A DNA stretch of 33,430 nucleotides from Phycisphaerales bacterium. Its GTDB lineage: Bacteria; Planctomycetota; Phycisphaerae; UBA1845; Fen-1342. The notes beneath the pieces are model-generated. The model was not told where the DNA came from. It saw nothing but the letters and a program-made list of their open reading frames with translations, and ran no database searches. The stretch spans positions 1 through 33,430 of the forward strand of contig JAGQOO010000008.1 in NCBI GenBank assembly GCA_020427345.1, read 5' to 3'. Shown piece by piece: positions 22,037 to 30,481 of this stretch. How positions within the stretch are numbered: position 1 is the stretch's first letter; each line of letters begins with the position of its first letter. The position numbers and the translations under genes were made by a program.

Positions 22037-24036
22037 TGGGCACGATCGCCAAGGTGATGAACCAGGCCGAAGCGGACGTCGCACAGTTGGCCGACCCGAG
22101 CCCACTCGCGCCGGATGATCCAATCGCAGCGCACGCCGAAACTGGCGACGACGAAGTCGATCTCGTCGCGCTGATGGACGCGCAATTCGGCGCCGGGGCG
22201 GCTGACGGCGAAGAAGCAGGAGAAGAAGACACGCTAGCGTCCGCGGAAGAGACGGAAACGCCCGCGCCAACGTTTCACGCCGAGGATCATGAGGCGATTG
22301 AGGCCGCCGATTCCGACCCCAAATCTGCTGACGGCGATACTCAGGACCTGTCGACTGAGGCTGAGGCGGCCCTGTCGGCAAGTAGCGAGAACAAATCGGT
22401 CGACCCCACCGACGTCGAAGCTAATGCGAATGATGAAGAGCCGGACGACGCCGACGACCTGAGCGACCGTCTCTCGTCAATCGCGGACGAAGTGCGACAG
22501 ACCCTTGCCGACGATTCTCCGCAAGACGCGGCGCCAGTAGAAGCAGACAGCGACGAATCAAGCGGCGTCGCCGAAATGGAATCACCGTCTGACGCGCTAG
22601 TGGCCACTCCCTCCGATGAATCGGCGGAAGCGGAGGAGCCAAACGGCACAGTGGACCTGGACAATAGTAGCGAAGTAACGGTCGCGGAAGGCGCGCTCGA
22701 CGCGCCCGCGCCAGAGCAACCCGTTGAAGAACCCCATTCCGACGAGCGACCCACGACAGACAACGACAATGCGCAGTACGAAGCGGCCGACGAGGATCAG
22801 GCGGCCGAAGGGCTCGTGGCTGAAGAACCGGATTGTGATGAGTTGGCGAGCGCTATGATGGAGGACTCCGAAGCGGACACACCGGCCGACACGGAAGCGG
22901 CATTCGAGGAGTCGGCCGAAGTCGAGCACTCCGCGCCGGATGCGATCGACGCGACTGCGCAACCGGATCCTGACACGCTCTCCGAAATGGCTGACGACGC
23001 CACCGAACCCGCCTACCACGAGGATGTCGCGTCCGACGCCGACGCGGCGGACACATCGGAGTTGGCGCCGGTCTTCGATGAAGCGGCGAGTCTGTACGAA
23101 TCGCTGGATGAAGAACTCGGCGACGCCGAGGAAGAGGACGATGTGGGCTGCATCGCCGACCAACCGACCGGGCTCGACGACACACCTGAACCGGTTGACG
23201 CGGATGACATGCCGGAGTTCGACGCCGCCGCCATCTTCGACCCCGCCGGCGCGCTGGAGGATGGGGAGGATTCGTCCTCGGCTCGACCCGCGCCCGTCGC
23301 CGAACGATCCAAACCGCGCTTCGCCATGGGGCAGCGATCAGAGACGTCAGCGTCAGAACCGCCGCCGACCCCGGCGACGCCCAAGCGGGCGCCTGCGACG
23401 CCGGCCGGTCGCCGGAACGCCGTGGCCACACACCCGGCGCTGGTAGCAGCGCGCGACCCAGAAGGCCGGACCTCTGAGGAGTTTCGATCGCTCGCCAAGA
23501 GCCTGATTGAAGATCCCGCGCAAGTTCGGTGCGTCCTGATCAGCAGCAGCGGCGATCGCGAAGGGAAGAGTCTGACCTGCGCGAATCTGGCGGTCGCGCT
23601 GGCCCAGGCCGGACGGTCCGTCGTGATTGCCGACATCGACCCCAAGGGTGGCAGCGCGCCTCTTCTCGGCGTCGGCGGCGGCGCCGGTTTCGCGGAGGTC
23701 GTCAAGCGCAAGGCGCAGGTCGATGACGTGCTCAAGTCCACGTCGATCGAAGGGCTCAGCGTTCTGCCCGCCGGACAGGCCGCTCGCGACATGTGGCGTG
23801 ATGAGGCGGCGCTCATGGCGGCAGTTTCAGCGCTGCGCGGCGCATGCGACATTCTGTTGATCGACGCGCCGGCGATCGCTGCCGGGCACACTCCGGCGCT
23901 GACGAAAGTCGTGGACGCGGCGTTGTTGGTATTGGACCCTGATCGCGCGACGCCGGCTCGCGCCAAACGGGCCGCCAAGAAAATTCAGGAAGCGGGAGTC
24001 CGCCTGCTCGGATGCGTGATGTCGCGCGTGGCCTAG
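22036..24036 (+). CDS. BY-kinase-like (CpsD/CapB) ATPase with a very long acidic N-terminus
   Basis: This is a 666-residue protein. Residues 1 to about 475 are an acidic low-complexity region (long runs of Asp, Glu, Ala, Ser, Thr), predicted disordered. The remainder is the BY-kinase/ParA-like P-loop fold: EEFRSLAKSLIEDPAQ, Walker A SSSGDREGKSLT (about 499-510, one residue different from the usual PGEGKS), Walker A' VVIADIDPKGG, and Walker B ILLIDAPAI. The C-terminal Tyr cluster that BY-kinases autophosphorylate is absent, and the usual AD-L-R-P motif reads ADIDPKG. So it may not act as a kinase, but as a partner ATPase of the chain-length protein. The start ATG 22036 shares a base with the previous stop. 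Confidence 0.78.
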   Translation: MGTIAKVMNQAEADVAQLADPSPLAPDDPIAAHAETGDDEVDLVALMDAQFGAGAADGEEAGEEDTLASAEETETPAPTFHAEDHEAIEAADSDPKSADGDTQDLSTEAEAALSASSENKSVDPTDVEANANDEEPDDADDLSDRLSSIADEVRQTLADDSPQDAAPVEADSDESSGVAEMESPSDALVATPSDESAEAEEPNGTVDLDNSSEVTVAEGALDAPAPEQPVEEPHSDERPTTDNDNAQYEAADEDQAAEGLVAEEPDCDELASAMMEDSEADTPADTEAAFEESAEVEHSAPDAIDATAQPDPDTLSEMADDATEPAYHEDVASDADAADTSELAPVFDEAASLYESLDEELGDAEEEDDVGCIADQPTGLDDTPEPVDADDMPEFDAAAIFDPAGALEDGEDSSSARPAPVAERSKPRFAMGQRSETSASEPPPTPATPKRAPATPAGRRNAVATHPALVAARDPEGRTSEEFRSLAKSLIEDPAQVRCVLISSSGDREGKSLTCANLAVALAQAGRSVVIADIDPKGGSAPLLGVGGGAGFAEVVKRKAQVDDVLKSTSIEGLSVLPAGQAARDMWRDEAALMAAVSALRGACDILLIDAPAIAAGHTPALTKVVDAALLVLDPDRATPARAKRAAKKIQEAGVRLLGCVMSRVA

Positions 24037-24037
24037 T

Positions 24038-24853
24038 TCAGACTTTCGCTACCGAGCTCGCCGCAATCCAGCCGGTCTCGCCGGTCGGAAGGCTGACGCG
24101 CATCCAATCGGGCCTTTCGTCGAGGATGCGCAGTTCGACGCCCGGCCCAAGCGCCTGATTGATCACCGGGTCATACGCATCACCGCGGCCGCGCCGGAGC
24201 ACTTGAGATCCGTCGACGATGACAGCTTCCGGGCGTTGCCGGTCACTTCTCAAATCCGCCGCCAATGACGCGACGACAATCAACGCCAAGGCGACAGCAA
24301 CCGCGCCGCTGACGAACAACGGCGTCGAGCGAACGCGCAACCGGACCGCCAAGAGTCCCCAACCGATAACTCCGAGCGCAACAACCAGCATCAACTGCGT
24401 CGCGCGCGGCAGGCGCTTCCAGATCGCCAGATCGTTCAACGCTTCCGCCGTCTGGTCCGGTTCCAGGTAAGGCTCAACGCGATGGCGCACATATTCAAGG
24501 TTCGCGCGAATGTCCGCGTCCGCCGGAGCGAGGCGCGCCGCGCGGCGATAATGCAATACCGCCCGCCCCATGGCGCCGGCGCGGTAGTACGCGTTACCGA
24601 GGTTGTACTCGAGCGCCGGGCTGCGAATACCCGATTCCGCCAGTGTCGTCATCGCCGCGATCGACGACCTGTACAGTTCCGCGGCCGCCGCTGAATCGGT
24701 CAGGCTTGCAGACACGGCTTTGTCGTAATCCCGGACGGCTTGCGCGGCGAGTTCGTTCGCACGCGCGGCGGACGGCGTCTCGGCCAGCGCGGCGCCCGAC
24801 GCCAACGCCAGGCAAACCGCTGCGATTCCAAGCGTGATAACGCCGCGCGTCAT
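24038..24853 (-). CDS. BatE-like TPR protein with SH3-type domain
   Basis: The 271-residue protein has an N-terminal signal peptide (MTRGVITLGIAAVCLALASG, then AALAE), a TPR-like helical pair (ALEYNLGNAYYRAGAMGRAV, then LHYRRAARLAPADADIRANL), two TM helices (about 148-171 and 175-200), and a C-terminal bacterial-SH3-like domain (VELRILDERPDWMRVSLPTG, ETGWIAASSVAKV). This is the layout of BatE-type proteins encoded with BatD in Bat (aerotolerance-related) operons. Function of the family is uncertain. It overlaps the upstream BatD-like gene by 4 bp, and its stop lies one base from that of the convergent BY-kinase-like gene. Confidence 0.72.
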   Translation of the reverse strand: MTRGVITLGIAAVCLALASGAALAETPSAARANELAAQAVRDYDKAVSASLTDSAAAAELYRSSIAAMTTLAESGIRSPALEYNLGNAYYRAGAMGRAVLHYRRAARLAPADADIRANLEYVRHRVEPYLEPDQTAEALNDLAIWKRLPRATQLMLVVALGVIGWGLLAVRLRVRSTPLFVSGAVAVALALIVVASLAADLRSDRQRPEAVIVDGSQVLRRGRGDAYDPVINQALGPGVELRILDERPDWMRVSLPTGETGWIAASSVAKV

Positions 24854-26547
24854 CCCCTTTGCGCCTCCAGATCGCGCAGCGCCGCGCGGGCCGCCTCGAT
24901 CAGTTCCGCGTCTGATTCAGCGCCGCCGAACGCGCTTGCCTCGCACCGGCTCAACAATTGTTCAAATCGTTGCGCCAGCTCCGGCGACCCACTCACTCGT
25001 CGAACGGCTTCGGCTGCCTCCGCGCCGACAAAACGCCCCGCCGGCTGGCTGAGTCGATCAGCGAGGTAATCGGCGACGACACTGACGATTTCGCGCGCGT
25101 GATGATCCCGGCCATTTGCGCCGATCTCCGCCAAGCGGCGCTCGGCGTTGCGCAAAGCGGAGCGTCGTCGCGATTGCGCGTTGCCTTCCCGTCCGCGACC
25201 CAAAAGCGCCAGCCACGCGCATACGAACAAAGCCGGCGGCGCGGCGGCGGCGATCGCGAGCATGGTCGGCGTGACCTCGGTGTGGCTCACGAGCAGCTCA
25301 GACTCTTCAACGCGCGGTCCGCGCAGACCATCCACGGCGCCGAGATCCGTTTCGCTCGGCAGTGTGATCTTCATGTCCGTCACGTCGAATTCGTCCGCCG
25401 GCGCGACCTCGATCCGAATCGGCTCGGAGCGCGCGACGCGATACTCGGCGCTGGACGGGTCGAAGTAGCTGAACTCGATCGGCGGAATTTCCTTCACGTC
25501 CGCGTCGCGCGGCCGGATCGCCTGCGAATACCGCCGTGCCCGGCCATCCGTTTCGCCGGCCAGCGCCTCTGTCGGAACACGAAAGTCGGCGTTCAGCGCG
25601 GCCTGCTTGGACAGGTCCGGCCCCGGCAACAGTTCGATGGGGCCATCGCCAGTGATTTCGAGCCGTAACGTGATCGGCGCGCCGACGCTGACGCGTCGCG
25701 GCGCCGCAGATGTGCGGATCGCGTATCGTCCAACAGCGCCCGTGAAATCGGCCGGCCGGCCCCCAATCGGCAACGATTCGACCGTTGGCGTATCGAGTCT
25801 GGGCACAAGCAGGAAGTCCCGTGATTCCACCGGTTGCAAGGAGCCGAAGATGTCCCGGCGAAACGACGCGGCGAATCTGTATTGCGGAGTAATAGAGACA
25901 ATGGACGGGTATCCGGGCTCCGTCAGGTCGAGGGTGAGGGCCGCCTGGTACTCGTGGAACGTCCGCAGCCCCCCAGTCGTCTCCTCGCGGGTCGTGCGAA
26001 CGAATGACAAGCGGGGAAAATCGCGTGGCGTTTGCAGGAACTGCGCCGCCTCCGACCAGTTCAGCGCGTGGTTGGGTGGACCGGGCGCCGCCAGCTTGAG
26101 CGTAAGTATGAAGTCGGCCCGCTGCCCCACAAACAAGCGATTCTCTCTCGTGGTCAGCGTCGCTGTGGCCAGCTCATTCGGCACGACGGTGAAAGGCTGT
26201 GCCTCCGAACGTACGCTCTGGCCGTCGACCTCGAACTCCAGCGCGGGGAACTCGAACGCCCCCTCCGTCAGCGGGACAACAGAAAACACGTAGCTCTGCG
26301 TCTGCGAGTTGTTGATCCGGGTGTATTGCGAGCGCGGCCCCTGAATCAGGATTCCGGGGGTTTCCGGCGGCTGGGGCTGCGTGACATTGCGACGATATGC
26401 GACCTTGAGGGTGACGTTGAACTCCTCGCCGACCATCACCGTCGAAGGCACGTTTCCGACGCGGACGTTTTGTCCAACCGACTCGGTAGGCGAGAGCGCG
26501 GCAAATGCCGCAATGAGGCCGAATACCGCAGTTCGACGATCCATCAT
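24850..26547 (-). CDS. BatD-like protein
   Basis: The 565-residue protein has a signal peptide (MMDRRTAVFGLIAAFAALS), then several BatD-type beta-rich repeats (VRVGNVPSTVMVGEEFNVTL, TTRENRLFVGQRADFILTLK, PRRVSVGAPITLRLEITGDG), and a TM helix near the C-terminus (about 455-480, LAIAAAAPPALFVCAWLAL) followed by a cytoplasmic helical tail. BatD proteins sit in Bat operons whose AAA (MoxR) and VWA partners are absent here, so the set is incomplete in this window. Start: I used ATG 26547 (ATG 26544 next to it). A GGGGA lies directly upstream, and the frame is open to 26676 without a better start. It is divergent from the DUF6941-like gene. Confidence 0.75.
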   Translation of the reverse strand: MMDRRTAVFGLIAAFAALSPTESVGQNVRVGNVPSTVMVGEEFNVTLKVAYRRNVTQPQPPETPGILIQGPRSQYTRINNSQTQSYVFSVVPLTEGAFEFPALEFEVDGQSVRSEAQPFTVVPNELATATLTTRENRLFVGQRADFILTLKLAAPGPPNHALNWSEAAQFLQTPRDFPRLSFVRTTREETTGGLRTFHEYQAALTLDLTEPGYPSIVSITPQYRFAASFRRDIFGSLQPVESRDFLLVPRLDTPTVESLPIGGRPADFTGAVGRYAIRTSAAPRRVSVGAPITLRLEITGDGPIELLPGPDLSKQAALNADFRVPTEALAGETDGRARRYSQAIRPRDADVKEIPPIEFSYFDPSSAEYRVARSEPIRIEVAPADEFDVTDMKITLPSETDLGAVDGLRGPRVEESELLVSHTEVTPTMLAIAAAAPPALFVCAWLALLGRGREGNAQSRRRSALRNAERRLAEIGANGRDHHAREIVSVVADYLADRLSQPAGRFVGAEAAEAVRRVSGSPELAQRFEQLLSRCEASAFGGAESDAELIEAARAALRDLEAQRG

Positions 26548-26659
26548 TCCCCTGAAGCAGACGACCGAATCCCCGTTTTCCGACACAGACCGCCCGAAAA
26601 CGCGCCGCCAGGCCATGTCGGGCATATGATAGCGGGTGTCGCGAATGAGGGAGGACGCC

Positions 26660-27079
26660 TTGTCCACACCGACCATGGTTTCATTGATCGTCTGTGATCA
26701 GGTCATTGACGATCGGCTGACGAATAAGAAGAGCGCGATCGGACTGTTCAACCGGATCATGACCCGGTCGGAACCCATCACGATCCCTAATATGACCGTT
26801 ATGGCGTCCCTGACCGAAATCACCGGGCAGGCTGACGTTGAACTGCGGCTGGTCCGCGATTCGGACAACGAGTCGATTTTCTCAACCCAGGGGACGATTC
26901 AGTCGCCCTCGCCGCTATCGGTCGTAGACCTCGTTTTCAACATGCAGGGGCTGTCGCTGCCCACGTCCGGGCAATACGGGTTTGAGCTGTGGTCGGAGGC
27001 GGAGCTGCTCGGCCGTCGCCGGTTCCATGTATCCGTCACCTCCGGCGCCTCAGGGTCGGATCGCGGCGACGCGGACTAG
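26660..27079 (+). CDS. Small conserved protein (DUF6941-like)
   Basis: The 139-residue protein reads MVSLIVCDQVIDDRLTNKKS, AIGLFNRIMT, followed by beta strands (TVMASLTEITGQADVELRLV, FSTQGTIQSPSPLSVVDLVF, GQYGFELWSEAELLGRRRFH). The opening I-CD-x-VI-D-R-x-x-x-K-KS-x-IG-x-F pattern matches the DUF6941 group of unknown function, in my recollection. It has no signal peptide or enzymatic motif, and looks like one beta sandwich. TTG 26660 is chosen because AGGGAGGA is placed 5-6 bases before it; ATG 26675 lies 18 bases from that site, and GTG 26636/ATG 26645 lie in front of it. Divergent from the BatD-like gene. Confidence 0.72.
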   Translation: MSTPTMVSLIVCDQVIDDRLTNKKSAIGLFNRIMTRSEPITIPNMTVMASLTEITGQADVELRLVRDSDNESIFSTQGTIQSPSPLSVVDLVFNMQGLSLPTSGQYGFELWSEAELLGRRRFHVSVTSGASGSDRGDAD

Positions 27080-27118
27080 CCCTCCCCCAAAAAACGCCGT
27101 CGTCAGCGCGTGAAAAGA

Positions 27119-27144
27119 CGCCGAACCTGAGATCAGGTTCGGCG
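27119..27144. terminator. Convergent-gene hairpin terminator
   Basis: CGCCGAACCTGA and TCAGGTTCGGCG form a perfect 12-bp stem with a 2-base loop (27119-27144), in the 95-bp gap between two convergent genes. On the minus strand the stem is followed by TCTTTTCA, so it is a credible rho-independent terminator for the PEP-CTERM gene. In the plus direction no T-run follows, so for the DUF6941-like gene it may act only as a weak or bidirectional stop. Confidence 0.75.
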
Positions 27145-27174
27145 CCGTGAAGGCGATAGAGGGTGTCGCGTTGT

Positions 27175-27747
27175 TTAGCGGCGTCGGAACGCGGCGGCCA
27201 CCGAGCCGATCAGCAGCATCGCGATCGAGGCGGGCTCAGGAATGAGCTTCTGCTCGATCAATGAGACGCTTGCGAGATCGAAATCGTCGGTGTCGATCGC
27301 GGCCAGCACGACCGTCTTCTTCACCTTGACCCGCGTAGAGGTCCGTGAGAAGAAAATCGTCTCGGTCACCGGCAGGTCGCCGTTCTCATCGGCCACGACG
27401 TTCGTCGAGGCGATGATGCCCGGATTGACCAGATCCTCCACGACCTCGTTGAAGAAGATGATGCCGGAGCCGGACAGGCCGCCGAGAATACTCAGCAGGT
27501 CCCGATCAAGCCCGGATGGATCTTCCGCGATAAAGGTGATGGTGATCGTTCCGGCCCGTACCGGATCGACGGGGTCTCCTACGGTCGCATTCGGCAACGT
27601 AAAGTCGATGTCCGTCGCATTCGTTACGAATGAAGCGCCGGCGGACAATGACCCGCCGATCGCGACATCTGAGAACGTTACTGCCGCCTGAGCAGCCGCA
27701 GCGGACGCCAACAACGCGCACAAAGCCCATGTGCGTATGCAGCGCAT
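27175..27747 (-). CDS. PEP-CTERM sorted surface protein
   Basis: The 190-residue secreted protein has a signal peptide (MRCIRTWALCALLASAAAAQ, then AAVTF) and a C-terminal PEP-CTERM sorting signal: IPEPASIAMLLIGSVAAAFR followed by RR, that is PEP motif, TM helix, Arg cluster. Such tails are cut by exosortase. The middle is a beta-rich domain with many Asp/Thr residues and no recognised motif. ATG 27747 has CAGGAG 7 bases upstream. It is the only PEP-CTERM protein in the window, but the EPS genes at 17981-24036 are of the type that co-occurs with exosortase systems. No exosortase gene is present. Confidence 0.9.
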   Translation of the reverse strand: MRCIRTWALCALLASAAAAQAAVTFSDVAIGGSLSAGASFVTNATDIDFTLPNATVGDPVDPVRAGTITITFIAEDPSGLDRDLLSILGGLSGSGIIFFNEVVEDLVNPGIIASTNVVADENGDLPVTETIFFSRTSTRVKVKKTVVLAAIDTDDFDLASVSLIEQKLIPEPASIAMLLIGSVAAAFRRR

Positions 27748-27865
27748 CGCTAACTCCTGGTTGGTGGTTCTTCTCCCTCCCCCATGTCCCGGATGGGGAA
27801 CTGAGTCGCTTCTTCACGGCCAATCCTAGGGAGCGCAATTCGCGGATTTCTACGAATCTGGCGGG

Positions 27866-27879
27866 GTTTTCCCGAAAAC
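27866..27879. promoter_or_regulatory. Short palindrome in divergent spacer, possible operator
   Basis: GTTTTC, CC, GAAAAC is a 6-bp stem in the roughly 275-bp spacer between the divergent PEP-CTERM and release-factor-like genes. Nearby is also a GGAATTCC (27894-region) palindrome. It is about 120 bp upstream of the PEP-CTERM start. A dyad of this size can arise by chance, so the regulatory role is only a possibility. The rest of 27748-28022 shows no gene. Confidence 0.2.
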
Positions 27880-28022
27880 ATGCGGAATTCCGTCAGGCGC
27901 CGTCACGACTCGGAATTTCTCGGGCTTTTCGACTAATAATCCCCGGACGTGGCTGGACTTTCGCGGACGAAGGGGCCTAAGAATGTGTGGCGGGGTCTGT
28001 TGTAGGCGTCAAGAATGCGGAT

Positions 28023-28562
28023 ATGACCAAGCCCGATGCGTCGCTGCCCGCAGAGCAATGCCGCCAACGACTCGACTGGTCCGACGATGCGCTGCTCGCA
28101 GAGTGTCGGGTCGATCTTTATCGCGCCTCCGGCCCCGGCGGCCAGCACCGCAACAAGGTCTCGTCCGCGATCCGCCTCACGCATCATCCATCCGGACTCG
28201 TCGCGTTTGCGGTTGAAGCTCGCTCGCAACACGAGAATCGGGCTTCCGCTTTAAGGCGACTCCGCGAACTCATCGCGCTGGAAATCCGATGCGCCCTGCC
28301 CGCGACCATCACGTGGCCGCCCACGGTGAATGTGCGAGATCAGCGAATTCGAGTGAACGAGTCGAATCCGGGCTATCCGCACGCGCTGGCGCTCGCGCTG
28401 GACGCCGTCGCGCAGTTCCAAGGGCGCCTCGCGGAAGCCGGCGCCGCGCTTGGACTGAGCGGGTCCAGCTTGACGAAGTTCCTTGCCGCCAATCATCTGG
28501 CATGGGCGCGTTTGCAGCGGATGCGGGAGCAGTTCGGCCTCAAGCCGCTGAAGGCGCCCTGA
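28023..28562 (+). CDS. GGQ-motif release-factor-like peptidyl-tRNA hydrolase
   Basis: The 179-residue protein contains the RF-1 catalytic motif [16 protein letters not shown] with GGQ at residues 39-41. GGQ inserts into the ribosomal peptidyl-transferase centre and hydrolyses peptidyl-tRNA. There are no codon-recognition domains of RF1/RF2, so it is ArfB/ICT1-like or an RF-H-like ribosome rescue or peptidyl-tRNA hydrolase. After GGQ come [20 protein letters not shown] and an Ala-rich C-terminal helical part rather than the Lys/Arg-rich tail of ArfB, so it is not a clear ArfB. ATG 28023 is chosen; GTG 27987 is in frame. No strong ribosome binding site precedes either. Confidence 0.82.
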   Translation: MTKPDASLPAEQCRQRLDWSDDALLAECRVDLYRASGPGGQHRNKVSSAIRLTHHPSGLVAFAVEARSQHENRASALRRLRELIALEIRCALPATITWPPTVNVRDQRIRVNESNPGYPHALALALDAVAQFQGRLAEAGAALGLSGSSLTKFLAANHLAWARLQRMREQFGLKPLKAP

Positions 28563-28633
28563 GCGACGCCAGATTCCTGCCACGCGCCAGCCGCATTTGA
28601 CGCTGTAGGGCGCGCGGGATAGCTTCCGTCCGC

Positions 28634-30481
28634 ATGATCCCACACACGAACTTGCGCCGACTGACACCGGCGTTGGTGGTTGCTACCTTCACGCTGGGCG
28701 CCGTGGCGGCGCTCGCACAGTCCGGGGCGCCGGCCGCAGCCTCGTCAGCGCCCGCGACTGATCCGGGCGACTTCTACGGGCTGTGGACGCTGCTGCCGCC
28801 GGTATTGACCATCGTTCTGGCGATCTGGTGGCGACAGGTAATCCCCGCGCTGGGCATCGGCATTGTCACGGCGGCGTATATGCTCGCCGTCGTCAATGTG
28901 CAGCCGGATATCGTGGGGCCGACCGCGCTGCGCGGCTCGCGGCTGGCGATCGAGTACTACTTCGTCGGGGCCGTCGCGGACACGGACCACATCAAGGTTC
29001 TGATCTTCTCGTTCGCGATCGGCGGATTGATCGGCGTTCTCTCGGTGAATGGCGCCACCGCGGCGGTTGTGCGCTGGGTTGGTCGGTTCGCCTCAACGCC
29101 GCGGCGCGGGCAACTCGCGGCCTGGTTTGCCGGCATGATCGTGTTCTTCGACGACTACGCGAATTCGATGATCGTCGGCCCGTCGATGCGTTCCGTGTTT
29201 GACCGCCTGCGACTGAGCCGGGCGAAGCTGTCTTACATCGTCGACTCAACCGCCGCGCCCGTGGCTTCGATCGCGCTGATCGGCACTTGGGTCGGCGCTG
29301 AGGTCAACGCGATTAACGAAGGCATGAAGTCGCTTCCGACTGACGGCGCGGCGTTCGTCGGCAGCCTCGATGCATATTCCGCATTCCTCTACAGCATTCC
29401 GTACCGCTTCTATCCGATCCTGGCGCTGTTCATGGTGCTGTTGATCGCAATCACCGGGCGCGACTTCGGCCCGATGCGAAAGGCCGAAGCGAACGGATCG
29501 GCGGATCGCCTCGAAGATGACGCTGAGGACGTCGGCGAAATGGCGCATCGCGCAAAGCCGTGGCACGCGATTGTGCCCGTTGGCGTGCTCGTCGGATTGA
29601 CGTTCGGGTTGCTGCTCTGGACCGGCTGGACATCGGTAAACGATGACGTCGCCGCCGCCCAAGCGGCACTTGAGGCGGCTCGGTCGGCCGGCGAAGCGAT
29701 CACGCCGGAGATGACACAGGCCGCCGAGTTCCCGACCGGATTCAAGCTGGTACAGAATGTCGTGAAGAGCGGCGACTCGTACTTCGCGATTCTGTACGGC
29801 GCGTTGAGTTCGTTGCTGGTCGGCGTCGTGCTGTCGCTGATGACGCGAACGGCGTCGCTGGGCCGGGCGATTGACGGCGCCACGAACACCATGGCCCGGA
29901 TGTTCCCCACGTTTCTGGTGCTGATTTTGGCGTGGACCCTGGCCGCGACCATGAAGGACCTGGAGCTGGGCGAGGTTGCGGCGACCTGGCTCAAGAACGC
30001 GCAAATGTCGCCGATTTATCTGCCCACGCTGATATTCATCGCGTCCGCGGTTGTTTCATTCGCGACCGGCACGTCATGGGGGACGATGAACATCCTGTGC
30101 CCGGTCACGGTGATGATCGCCGCCCGGCTGCTGGCGGATACGCCGACAGAGCAGGCGACGCCAATTTTTTTGGCGGCGGTTGGGGCAGTGTTGTCGGGGT
30201 CTGTCTTTGGGGATCACTGCTCGCCGATCAGTGATACGACGGTGTTATCAGCCCTCGCCAGCGGCTGCACCTTGGAGCGGCACGTTTGGACGCAGATGCC
30301 CTACGCGCTGGTCGTTGCGTTTGTGTCAGTAATCTGTGGAGATTTGCTCTGTCGCCAATACAATCAACCTTGGTGGGTCGGGCTTGGCGGCGGAGCGGCG
30401 GCTCTGATGGTCATTGTCCTGCTATTCGGGCGAGCTCAGACCCCTGTCGCAACGGCGGAGAGAGAATCTGATGAGCCGTAA
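28634..30481 (+). CDS. NhaC-type Na+/H+ antiporter family protein
   Basis: The 615-residue protein has an N-terminal signal-like segment (ALVVATFTLGAVAALAQ), then 11 or so TM helices. Recognisable NhaC-family segments are the GLIGVLSVNGATAAVVRWVG, FFDDYANSMIVGPSMRSVFD and TGTSWGTMNILCPVTVMIAA, and SGSVFGDHCSPISDTTVLSA near the C-terminus. The first two hold the conserved Asp residues expected of antiporter cores, although substrate could be other than sodium. A soluble loop of about 50 residues (residues about 335-370) is charged. The stop overlaps the next gene's start by 11 bp. Confidence 0.85.
   Translation: MIPHTNLRRLTPALVVATFTLGAVAALAQSGAPAAASSAPATDPGDFYGLWTLLPPVLTIVLAIWWRQVIPALGIGIVTAAYMLAVVNVQPDIVGPTALRGSRLAIEYYFVGAVADTDHIKVLIFSFAIGGLIGVLSVNGATAAVVRWVGRFASTPRRGQLAAWFAGMIVFFDDYANSMIVGPSMRSVFDRLRLSRAKLSYIVDSTAAPVASIALIGTWVGAEVNAINEGMKSLPTDGAAFVGSLDAYSAFLYSIPYRFYPILALFMVLLIAITGRDFGPMRKAEANGSADRLEDDAEDVGEMAHRAKPWHAIVPVGVLVGLTFGLLLWTGWTSVNDDVAAAQAALEAARSAGEAITPEMTQAAEFPTGFKLVQNVVKSGDSYFAILYGALSSLLVGVVLSLMTRTASLGRAIDGATNTMARMFPTFLVLILAWTLAATMKDLELGEVAATWLKNAQMSPIYLPTLIFIASAVVSFATGTSWGTMNILCPVTVMIAARLLADTPTEQATPIFLAAVGAVLSGSVFGDHCSPISDTTVLSALASGCTLERHVWTQMPYALVVAFVSVICGDLLCRQYNQPWWVGLGGGAAALMVIVLLFGRAQTPVATAERESDEP

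Noticed and set aside
27119-27144. Riboswitch or attenuator
   Set aside because: A single simple hairpin between convergent genes with a T-run on the minus strand is adequately explained as a terminator.
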